This document shows, in pieces, positions 1 to 5,397 of a stretch of DNA of 5,399 bases. The notes under the pieces were generated by a model, which was given only the letters and a program-made list of their open reading frames with translations, searched no databases and was not told the DNA's origin. A program made the position numbers and the translations under genes. The first letter of the stretch is position 1, and every line of letters starts with the position of its first letter. The stretch covers positions 1-5,399 of the forward strand of contig JADFYS010000158.1 in the NCBI GenBank assembly GCA_015232955.1, given 5' to 3'. The DNA comes from Gammaproteobacteria bacterium (GTDB taxonomy: Bacteria > Pseudomonadota > Gammaproteobacteria > Thiohalomonadales > Thiohalomonadaceae).

Positions 1-358
1 TGCGCAGGAGGATGTCCGCATCAAAGTCAAAGAGGTCGATTCTGGCGGTTGAAGGGCTGTGAAAGCAGTCGCTTACACGCTCTCCCCACCAACTGCTTTC
101 GGCAGGGATCAGCTGTACCCGGCGTCGCCAGTCACAGACCGGGATAGAGGACATCTCCTGATCGTGCAGAAAGACCTGACCTTGGTGGGGGTCGAGATCG
201 GCCATAGCCCGCAGGAGTTGACTCTTGCCACCTCCCGATGGACCGGAGATGATGAGGGTCTCCCCATGGTGAAGGGTGAGCGAGACGGGGCCAAATAGTG
301 GGGAGGCGAGCGCCTTTAGCTCGAGCAGTGGCGAAGATGAGATATTTGAAGGAGACAT
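1..358 (-). CDS. ABC transporter ATP-binding protein, N-terminal part (C-terminus beyond left edge)
   Basis: Reading leftward from the ATG at 358-356 gives 119 uninterrupted residues to the window edge. Residues 11-38 match the first beta strands of an ABC ATPase. A perfect Walker A, GPSGGGKS, lies at residues 39-46, followed by a DLDPHQGQVFL stretch (54-64) typical of the start of the alpha/beta core. The Q-loop region at 81-99 (VQLIPAESSWWGERVSDCF) has Ala86 where most ABC ATPases have Gln. The signature motif, Walker B and H-loop would lie outside the window. The protein should be a cytoplasmic subunit that powers a membrane permease. The short, single-domain beginning and the PAESSWWGERV-like segment recall the FetA/YbbL group, often paired with a FetB/YbbM permease, but this is from memory and the substrate is unknown. 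The start is the first ATG after an in-frame stop at 385-383; its ribosome binding site is weak. It is divergent from the glycosylase gene. Confidence 0.88.
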   Translation of the reverse strand, partial: MSPSNISSSPLLELKALASPLFGPVSLTLHHGETLIISGPSGGGKSQLLRAMADLDPHQGQVFLHDQEMSSIPVCDWRRRVQLIPAESSWWGERVSDCFHSPSTARIDLFDFDADILLR

Positions 359-401
359 GAGTGGTTGGATCGTCGGCGGATATCATCAAAGCAACAGGGG
401 A

Positions 402-410
402 GAGAGAGGA
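402..410 (+). promoter_or_regulatory. Ribosome binding site deciding a TTG start
   Basis: A purine run GAGAGAGGA ends seven bases before TTG at 418-420. It is the only good Shine-Dalgarno match upstream of the glycosylase and supports TTG over the in-frame GTG at 361, which has no purine-rich run at the right distance. Confidence 0.6.
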
Positions 411-434
411 TATAGTATTGACAGAAGTTTTCAA
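407..434 (-). promoter_or_regulatory. Candidate sigma-70 promoter for the ABC ATPase gene
   Basis: On the minus strand a TTGAAA -35 box (434-429) is followed after 16 bases by TATCCT (412-407). This would place the transcription start near 400 and leave a leader of about 40 bases before the ATG at 358. It overlaps the ribosome binding site and start codon of the divergent glycosylase gene. This is a hexamer match by eye only; no alternative box in this short gap looked better. Confidence 0.3.
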
Positions 435-1083
435 TCAGCTTTTGCACTACTACGGTCCCCAATACTGGTGGCCTGCAGAGAGTCCGTTTGAGGTGATGGT
501 CGGTGCCATCCTCACCCAAAATACCAGCTGGATCAGTGTTGAGCGGGCGATCGCCAATCTCAAACAGGCTCGATTATTGTCGCCCCGGGCACTTCTGCGC
601 ACGGAGTTTGAGGTGGTGGCTGAGGCGATTCGTCCCTCGGGCTATTTTCGGGTCAAGAGTCAGCGTCTGAGAGCATACTGTCACTGGTACCGCAGTGAAG
701 GGGGTATGCACTCCCTTAGCCAACGACAGACGGCACTACTGCGGCAGCAGTTGTTGCAGGTGAAGGGGGTCGGTCCCGAGACGGCAGATGACATTCTGCT
801 CTACGCCTTTCATCGGCCGCAGTTTGTGATCGATAGTTATACCCGGCGCATCGGCTCTAGGGTCGGGGTGTGTCGGGGGGATGAAGCGTATGAGAAGTTA
901 AGTACTATCTTTGCCCAAGCGTGGGTCGGAAGAGAGGATCAGCTGCAGATCTTTCAGGAGTATCACGCCCTGTTGGTGATTCATGCCAAAACCCATTGCC
1001 GCAAACGGCCTCTCTGCAGTGGTTGTCCACTGAGTACCTATTGTCTTAACCCGTCGTTATCTTTAGACAAAACGGGGCCGTGA
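418..1083 (+). CDS. Endonuclease III-like HhH-GPD DNA glycosylase with Fe-S motif
   Basis: The product of 221 residues (from TTG) is a base-excision repair protein of the HhH-GPD superfamily, expected to remove damaged bases from DNA in the cytoplasm. The N-terminal block around residues 17-38 (WWPAESPFEVMVGAILTQNT) is the conserved first helix pair. The helix-hairpin-helix is VKGVGPETADDIL at 115-127. The catalytic aspartate is D139 in VIDSYTRR. Four cysteines at 194, 200, 203 and 209 form a C-X5-C-X2-C-X5-C Fe-S loop, one residue shorter in its first gap than E. coli Nth (X6). Nth's Schiff-base lysine (GVGRKTA) is replaced by E121, so a monofunctional glycosylase without beta-lyase activity is expected, as in MagIII-type 3-methyladenine glycosylases. 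Substrate is not resolvable here. A longer start at GTG 361 (240 residues) would add an unconserved-looking leader; TTG has the better ribosome binding site. The stop codon lies in the loop of a hairpin. Confidence 0.9.
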   Translation: MTEVFNQLLHYYGPQYWWPAESPFEVMVGAILTQNTSWISVERAIANLKQARLLSPRALLRTEFEVVAEAIRPSGYFRVKSQRLRAYCHWYRSEGGMHSLSQRQTALLRQQLLQVKGVGPETADDILLYAFHRPQFVIDSYTRRIGSRVGVCRGDEAYEKLSTIFAQAWVGREDQLQIFQEYHALLVIHAKTHCRKRPLCSGCPLSTYCLNPSLSLDKTGP

Positions 1084-1091
1084 GGCCCCGT
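1065..1091 (-). terminator. Rho-independent terminator of the lipoprotein gene, overlapping the glycosylase 3' end
   Basis: ACGGGGCC (1072-1079) and GGCCCCGT (1084-1091) form a perfect 8-bp stem with a four-base loop. Read on the minus strand, the stem is followed by TTTTGTCT, a usable U-tract, and it lies 24 bases beyond the lipoprotein stop codon. On the plus strand the stem is followed by ATTGGGTT, which has no U-tract, so termination of the glycosylase transcript here should be weak at best. The loop contains the glycosylase stop codon (1081-1083). Confidence 0.75.
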
Positions 1092-1115
1092 ATTGGGTTC
1101 TGCTAAGTTATCGAC

Positions 1116-2249
1116 TCAGTAAGAGATGGTGCTTCCTTGAGCTGTAGTGACTGCCTGCGAGGAGAAGTCGACAGTGATCGCCCCTGCGCTACAAGATGAG
1201 ACCGTATTGTAGGAGTTGACGGTGAGGGTGCCACTGCTCCCTTGACCCGACTGCGCCATCGACTGCTCTACCTGTGACTTGAGATCCTGATTACACGCCT
1301 CTTCTTTGATATTGGTGTAACAGATTTTGTAGGGGAAGGTCATGGCGACAGGAGTGGTGATACTCATGGTGAGATCGGCCTCACAGGTCGAGTTGCCGGC
1401 TGCGATGACTGAGACGGTATCGGCGGTCTGACCTGCAGCCCCGGTGCAGTTGGGGATCTCTTGGGTCGTGTTTTGGCCGTTAATGGTCATGGTCATGGTG
1501 CAGTTATCAAAAACGATATTGGTGGGTGGAATACTGTCCATCACCGCATCAATTCCCGAACCGTCCGCAGCGAACGGGTCGCTAAAGAAGTTGGTGGCAA
1601 GGGTCGTAGGGTCAAAGCCACCGCTCTGAAGTTGGGTGGTCAGAGTGGCAATAGCATCGTTGATAGTAGCGGTAGTGATCGGCTGACTGGTTGCCCAGCT
1701 GCTCCATACGGTATTCAGGTCGGCGCCACCTGTAGCCATTTTGACCGCAGAGTTGGTGAGGGTGGTGACATTGACGACGGCACTGCTGTCGGTTGAGTCA
1801 CTCCAGGAGTAGAGTGTATTGCCGTTGTCGCCTCCACATCCATCGGCCATCACCAGATAGGGGGCGCTTGGTGGAATCTCTACCGTATAGTTACCACCGC
1901 TATCGGTCTGTGTGGGATCGGATTGAACCCCATCCTGATTCTGGGCAGTGACACTACCGTTAACACAGGGTGCGCCGGTAGCCACGGTTCCCTTTAGGGT
2001 CATCTTCGAGGCGGTGGTGGTATCACTGCTGCTGGGTGTGCTGGTTTCACTACTTGTAGATGTGGAGGTATCACTGCTGCTGGGTGTGCTGGTCTCACTA
2101 CTTGTAGATGTGGTGGTATCACTGCCGCTGGGTGTGCTGGTCTCACTACTTGTAGGTGTGGTCGTAGAAGAGTCACTATCGCTGTCACTGCCGCAGGCAA
2201 AGAGGAGCGGCGTGGCCAGAGTGAGGAGAAGAAGATTTTTTCGATTCAT
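1116..2249 (-). CDS. Outer-membrane-type lipoprotein with Ser/Thr repeat linker and Cys-rich C-terminus
   Basis: The 377-residue product begins with a lipoprotein signal: MNRKNLLLL, a hydrophobic core, and lipobox L16-F-A-C19. Gly follows the cysteine rather than Asp, so sorting to the outer membrane is expected by the E. coli rule. Residues 20-80 are a Ser/Thr/Asp-rich linker made of three 16-residue repeats (TSSETSTPSSSD type). Residues 84-136 (LKGTVATGAPCVNGSVTAQN, then GGNYTVEIP) look like a carboxypeptidase-regulatory-like or bacterial Ig-like beta sandwich. The helical part that follows includes NVTTLTNSAV (160-169) and a FAADGSGIDAVMDSI stretch (226-240), as seen in a widespread but functionally uncharacterised group of proteobacterial lipoproteins. 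After residue 240 comes a segment I do not recognise. The mature part has eight further cysteines (95, 138, 250, 268, 289, 310, 319, 353), which suits periplasmic disulfides. An upstream in-frame ATG at 2327 would put 26 residues before the signal and is rejected. Function unknown; a surface or adhesive role is only a guess. Confidence 0.85.
   Translation of the reverse strand: MNRKNLLLLTLATPLLFACGSDSDSDSSTTTPTSSETSTPSGSDTTTSTSSETSTPSSSDTSTSTSSETSTPSSSDTTTASKMTLKGTVATGAPCVNGSVTAQNQDGVQSDPTQTDSGGNYTVEIPPSAPYLVMADGCGGDNGNTLYSWSDSTDSSAVVNVTTLTNSAVKMATGGADLNTVWSSWATSQPITTATINDAIATLTTQLQSGGFDPTTLATNFFSDPFAADGSGIDAVMDSIPPTNIVFDNCTMTMTINGQNTTQEIPNCTGAAGQTADTVSVIAAGNSTCEADLTMSITTPVAMTFPYKICYTNIKEEACNQDLKSQVEQSMAQSGQGSSGTLTVNSYNTVSSCSAGAITVDFSSQAVTTAQGSTISY
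2021..2164 (-). repeat. Three tandem 48-bp repeats in the lipoprotein linker
   Basis: Copies start at 2021, 2069 and 2117, exactly 48 bp apart. Copies 1 and 2 differ at two positions, copies 2 and 3 at three. Each encodes 16 residues in frame, so gain or loss of a unit changes linker length without breaking the gene. A short degenerate continuation of similar Ser/Asp codons runs to about 2190. Confidence 0.95.
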
Positions 2250-2256
2250 GGGGAAA

Positions 2257-2260
2257 CCTC
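2257..2260 (-). promoter_or_regulatory. Ribosome binding site of the lipoprotein gene
   Basis: On the minus strand GAGG ends seven bases before the ATG at 2249-2247. Together with the lipobox 19 codons in, it fixes this start instead of the upstream ATG at 2327. Confidence 0.65.
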
Positions 2261-2269
2261 GGTTTGCGG

Positions 2270-2282
2270 GTAAATTATTTAC
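2270..2282. promoter_or_regulatory. 13-bp AT-rich palindrome upstream of the lipoprotein gene
   Basis: GTAAATTATTTAC is a perfect inverted repeat of 6-bp arms around one central base, about 20 bp before the lipoprotein ATG. It could be an operator or simply an AT-rich promoter or leader stretch; no regulator can be named. Confidence 0.3.
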
Positions 2283-2306
2283 AAATGAATATGCCTTGGA
2301 TTCAGG

Positions 2307-2340
2307 CAATGGCCCTATTTTAGCCAACTATTCGCCATTG
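2307..2340. promoter_or_regulatory. Spaced inverted repeat around a possible -10 box
   Basis: CAATGGC (2307-2313) and its exact reverse complement GCCATTG (2334-2340) are 20 bp apart. Between them the minus strand reads TAAAAT (2322-2317), a possible -10 box for the lipoprotein gene, though no good -35 box lies at the right distance. The half-sites are centred 27 bp apart, which could suit a dimeric regulator, but seven-base repeats in a 190-bp region can arise by chance. Confidence 0.25.
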
Positions 2341-2375
2341 TGATACCGAAATTGAAGCGAGAGTAGGGTCACCGC

Positions 2376-2404
2376 TGGAGCAGCTGCAATGAACCTGATA
2401 TTCT
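2376..2404 (+). promoter_or_regulatory. Candidate extended -10 promoter for the lipid-enzyme gene
   Basis: TGATATTCT (2396-2404) fits an extended -10 element (TGN before TATTCT). A poor -35 match, TGGAGC (2376-2381), lies 17 bases upstream. Transcription would start near 2411, giving a leader of about 30 bases before the ATG at 2441. Assigned by eye. Confidence 0.3.
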
Positions 2405-2440
2405 GCTGCTACTGGGGTAGCTAATATAAGGTGAGGATAG

Positions 2441-4903
2441 ATGTTTCTTGAGGATAGCGATAAAACAGCGCTGGTGTGGCATGAGGAGCGGATCTCGTAC
2501 CGCCGCGTACTTCAGGGGGTGAACCAGCTTGCGCTTAGTTGCCGTGAGCAGAACTACCGCCATGTGGTGATCTTTGCTGAAAACCGGCCAGAGTGGGTCT
2601 ACGCCTTTTATGCCGGTTGGCTGCTAAAGGCGACGGTGATCCCGGTGGATCACCTCTCCACTGTTGAGGACCTGCTCTATATCCTCCGGGACTGTCAGCC
2701 GCAGCTCATTTTCTACTCCCAGCAGACGGAGGAGGTGGTCAGTTCTGCCCGCTCTCAGCTCGACTACCCGCCGGAGCTGCTCAATCTTGACTCCTTTTCC
2801 CTCTCATCTGCAGAGGGTCCGTGTGCGCTGCTGCCCAACTTCTCCGCCGGGGATACCGCGGTCATCATCTACACCTCTGGCACCACCGGCAGTCCGAAAG
2901 GGGTGATGCTCTCTTTTGAGAACCTGCTGGTCAATATCGCTGCGGTCTCCACCGAGATCCCGATCTTTACCCGTGACGATCGGGTGTTGGCGCTGCTCCC
3001 TTTTCATCACATCTTCCCCCTCCTCGGGTCGATGGTGGCGCCACTGGCGGTGGGGGCAGAGGTGGTCTTCTCACCATCGATGAGTTCAGAGGATATTGTC
3101 GCGACCTTGCAGCGGCACCGCTTGACCCTGATGATTGGGGTTCCCCGACTCTATACCTTAATCAGTCGTTCGATTATGGCGAAAATCGGGGCTAGTGTGG
3201 TGGCGAAGACGCTCTTCAGGATCGCTGCTCTCGCCGACTCCCTTCCCCTCTCACGGCGGATATTTGCCAAGGTGCAGCACCGTTTTGGCGGCGAGATGCG
3301 CTATCTGATTAGTGGCGGGGCGAAACTGGAGGAGGAGACCGGGCGCAATCTGCGTACCCTCGGCTTTGAGGTGCTGGAGGGGTTCGGGATGACTGAAGCG
3401 GCGCCGATGATCACCTTTACCCGACCAGGAGAGGTGGTGGTGGGATCTGCAGGGCGGGCGATGTCGGGGGTTGAGATCAGGATTGTCGATGGCGAGATCA
3501 CCGCTCGTGGTCGTAACATTATGCAGGGCTACTATCAACGACCGGAGGAGACGGCAGAGGTGCTGCGCGACGGCTGGCTCCACACCGGTGATCTCGGCTA
3601 TCTCGATGCGCAGGGGCGGCTCTTTATCACCGGTCGGCGGAAGGAGATTATCGTCCTCTCTAACGGCAAGAATATCAATCCGGTGGAGATTGAGCATAAG
3701 CTGTTAGCGCTGTCGCCAATGAGTGTTGAGCTGGCCGTCTATCCCGAGAACGATCTGCTGCAACTGGCACTGGTTCCCGACTTTCAGCGGTTGCGCAGCG
3801 AGGGGGTGACCGCGGTTGAACACTACTTTCGGGAGGAGGTGATTGATCGCTATAACCGCGAGACAGCTCCGGCAAAGCGGATCTATGGCCTTCAGCTGTT
3901 GCGAGAGGAGCTGCCCAAGACCCGCCTGGGCAAGGTTAAACGCTATCTTCTCCCCGAAATGAGAGAGAAACAGCGGGCAGCGCGGGCGTCCGTGGAGAGT
4001 GACGATGATGAGGTGTTGGCGCTAATCCGCACCTTTCTGCTGGAGCAGAAGGGGAGGGAGGTGCAGGCCGGGGATCACTTTGAACTGGATATCGGACTCG
4101 ACTCTCTCGATCGGGTTGAGTTTCAGACCTTTCTCGGCCACACCTTCGGTCTCGAGGTGGATGAAGAGATCCTGATTCACCACCCCACGGTAGAGAAGCT
4201 CGCCGCCCTGGTGCGGGAGAAGAGGGAACGAACGACCCATACCCCCGTGGAGTGGGGAGGTATTGTGCGTGAGGAGGTAGAGCTGAATCTACCCACAAGC
4301 TGGTGGCTCCACAACCCGTTGCGGCTGCTGATGCGCGGTCTGCTCACCACCCTGTTCCGGATTCGGAGTAGCGGCAGGGAGAGTCTGCCGCAGCAGGGGC
4401 CGTTTATTCTGGCCTCTAACCATCAGAGTTTTCTCGATGGTCCCCTCATCGCCTCGTTTCTGGGAAAGAAGCTCTCTAAAACTACCTACTTCTTTGCCAA
4501 GAAGAAGCATCTCAACCGCAAGTGGCTCCGCTTTCTGGCAGAGCGCAACAATATCATTGTGGTCGATATCGACCATAATCTGCGCCAGTCGATTCAGAAG
4601 CTGGCGTCGGTCCTGAAAAGCGGCAAGAGCATTATCATCTTTCCCGAGGGGACCCGTAGCCGAAATGGGGCGGTGGGTGACTTTCGCAAGACTTTCGCTA
4701 TCCTTGCGGTTGAGTTGGGGGTGCCCATTGTTCCGGTGGCGATAGAGGGGGCGTATGCCGCCCTGCCACGGGAAGAGCGGTTGCCGCACTTTTTTCAGCA
4801 GATTACGGTTACCTTTCTACCCCCGCTCTATCCCCGGGGTGAGGGGTATGATGAGATCACCACAGCAGTGCGTTCGCGGATTGAAGCTGCAGTTGAGAAG
4901 TGA
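2441..4903 (+). CDS. Three-domain acyl-activating enzyme / acyl carrier protein / PlsC-type acyltransferase
   Basis: The 820-residue protein carries three enzyme modules in one chain. Residues 1-510 are an AMP-binding acyl-activating domain: P-loop YTSGTTGSPKG (144-154), GFGMTEA with E319, TGD with D384, GRRKE (398-402), and the C-terminal lysine motif PKTRLGKVKR with K498. Residues about 517-594 are an acyl carrier protein with the phosphopantetheine site S555 in GLDSLDRVEF. Residues about 615-820 are a PlsC-type acyltransferase with NHQSFLD (H661 and D666 of HX4D), EGTRSR (736-741) and VPIVPVAIEG. From family knowledge, the first domain should adenylate a fatty acid, the second hold it as a thioester, and the third esterify it to a lysophospholipid or related glycerolipid at the inner membrane. 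E. coli Aas has the reverse order and no ACP domain. The ATG follows AAGGTGAGG (2428-2436), and the gene ends in tandem TGA codons. It needs a phosphopantetheinyl transferase encoded elsewhere. Fatty acid and acceptor specificity are not visible. Confidence 0.93.
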   Translation: MFLEDSDKTALVWHEERISYRRVLQGVNQLALSCREQNYRHVVIFAENRPEWVYAFYAGWLLKATVIPVDHLSTVEDLLYILRDCQPQLIFYSQQTEEVVSSARSQLDYPPELLNLDSFSLSSAEGPCALLPNFSAGDTAVIIYTSGTTGSPKGVMLSFENLLVNIAAVSTEIPIFTRDDRVLALLPFHHIFPLLGSMVAPLAVGAEVVFSPSMSSEDIVATLQRHRLTLMIGVPRLYTLISRSIMAKIGASVVAKTLFRIAALADSLPLSRRIFAKVQHRFGGEMRYLISGGAKLEEETGRNLRTLGFEVLEGFGMTEAAPMITFTRPGEVVVGSAGRAMSGVEIRIVDGEITARGRNIMQGYYQRPEETAEVLRDGWLHTGDLGYLDAQGRLFITGRRKEIIVLSNGKNINPVEIEHKLLALSPMSVELAVYPENDLLQLALVPDFQRLRSEGVTAVEHYFREEVIDRYNRETAPAKRIYGLQLLREELPKTRLGKVKRYLLPEMREKQRAARASVESDDDEVLALIRTFLLEQKGREVQAGDHFELDIGLDSLDRVEFQTFLGHTFGLEVDEEILIHHPTVEKLAALVREKRERTTHTPVEWGGIVREEVELNLPTSWWLHNPLRLLMRGLLTTLFRIRSSGRESLPQQGPFILASNHQSFLDGPLIASFLGKKLSKTTYFFAKKKHLNRKWLRFLAERNNIIVVDIDHNLRQSIQKLASVLKSGKSIIIFPEGTRSRNGAVGDFRKTFAILAVELGVPIVPVAIEGAYAALPREERLPHFFQQITVTFLPPLYPRGEGYDEITTAVRSRIEAAVEK

Positions 4904-4950
4904 TGAGGCTAATTTTTTTGGGTGATTGATTGAGTGAGGGAGATATTCAG
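4904..4950 (+). other. Short gap between the lipid enzyme and the DUF4124 gene
   Basis: It opens with a second in-frame TGA and holds a run of seven T (4913-4919). I find no GC-rich stem directly before the T run, so it is not a convincing terminator. No promoter match stands out either, which leaves cotranscription of the two genes plausible. Confidence 0.5.
4936..4942 (+). promoter_or_regulatory. Ribosome binding site of the DUF4124 gene
   Basis: GAGGGAG ends eight bases before ATG 4951. It favours this start over the in-frame TTG at 4930, which would add seven residues before the signal peptide. Confidence 0.6.
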
Positions 4951-5397
4951 ATGAAGCGTCTGTCGTTGCTATTGGCTGAAGGGGTCGTGCTCGGGGTTGT
5001 GTTGGGGTGGAGTGGTCTCTCCAGTGCAGAGTTCTATAAATGTCGGGATAGTGGCGGGGAGATTCACTATTCGCAGTTGCTGGTTGCGGGGGAGGAGTGC
5101 ATACCGCTTCACCTCTCTTTCTCTCCCCCCAAGCCGGTGCAGGCGCAAGCGGGGGAGGCGGAAAAGGGCGAAGCGGTGGCCGAACCGAAGGTCACCTCGG
5201 ACTCAACCCCCTCTTTGGGGGATCTTGAGAAGCTCTATCAGAGAAACTGTCAGTCGGCTCGTTATAACCTTCAGGTCTACAATACTGCCGCCAGAATAAC
5301 CACCGCCGATGGGGCTGCCAAGGAGCTTGGAGAGCAGGAGCGGACGGCGAAAATTGCCGAGGCAGAGGCACAGATCAAGAGCTACTGCCGCGACTAG
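4951..5397 (+). CDS. Secreted DUF4124-domain protein
   Basis: The 148-residue product starts MKRLSLLL and has a hydrophobic stretch to about residue 23, with a likely signal peptidase I site after SSA (residue 26). The mature protein begins EFYKCRDSGGEIHYSQ (27-42), the hallmark of the DUF4124 domain (usually YKW.D..G..HYSD), a small beta fold common in proteobacterial periplasmic proteins of unknown role. A Pro/Ala/Glu-rich linker spans about 59-88. A helical C-terminal part follows with YQRNCQSARYNLQVYN (96-111) and ends in IKSYCRD. Four cysteines (31, 50, 100, 146) suggest two disulfides, probably 31-50 and 100-146, by inference. E10 inside the hydrophobic core of the signal is unusual. 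The gene lies 47 bp downstream of the lipid enzyme on the same strand. The stop codon TAG is two bases from the right edge, so the gene is complete. No specific function can be given. Confidence 0.85.
   Translation: MKRLSLLLAEGVVLGVVLGWSGLSSAEFYKCRDSGGEIHYSQLLVAGEECIPLHLSFSPPKPVQAQAGEAEKGEAVAEPKVTSDSTPSLGDLEKLYQRNCQSARYNLQVYNTAARITTADGAAKELGEQERTAKIAEAEAQIKSYCRD

Noticed and set aside
132..434. Minus-strand open frame of 100 codons spanning the ABC ATPase start
   Set aside because: It is an out-of-frame shadow of the ATPase; the overlapping frame carries the Walker A motif.
2021..2164. CRISPR-like array
   Set aside because: The repeats are directly adjacent with no unique spacers and form part of a coding sequence.
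2250..2327. N-terminal extension of the lipoprotein to the ATG at 2327
   Set aside because: It would bury the signal peptide 26 residues inside the protein. The ATG at 2249 has a ribosome binding site and places the lipobox correctly.
1948..2343. Plus-strand open frame of 131 codons with repeated VSLLLGVLVSLLV-like segments resembling a membrane protein
   Set aside because: It is the antisense of the lipoprotein's Ser/Thr repeats: reverse complements of Ser/Thr codons read as Val/Leu/Ser. The sense frame has a lipobox, a ribosome binding site and domain similarity.
2422..2427. TAATAT as a -10 box for the lipid-enzyme gene
   Set aside because: Transcription would start inside or at the ribosome binding site, and no -35 match lies at the right distance.
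3251..3697. Minus-strand open frame of 148 codons
   Set aside because: It is antisense to the conserved core of the AMP-binding domain and has no motif of its own.
4289..4789. Minus-strand open frame of 166 codons
   Set aside because: It lies wholly opposite the PlsC domain, whose catalytic motifs are intact in the sense frame. It shows no recognisable motif.
4911..4920. T-run as a rho-independent terminator after the lipid enzyme
   Set aside because: There is no stable stem immediately upstream of the seven T residues.
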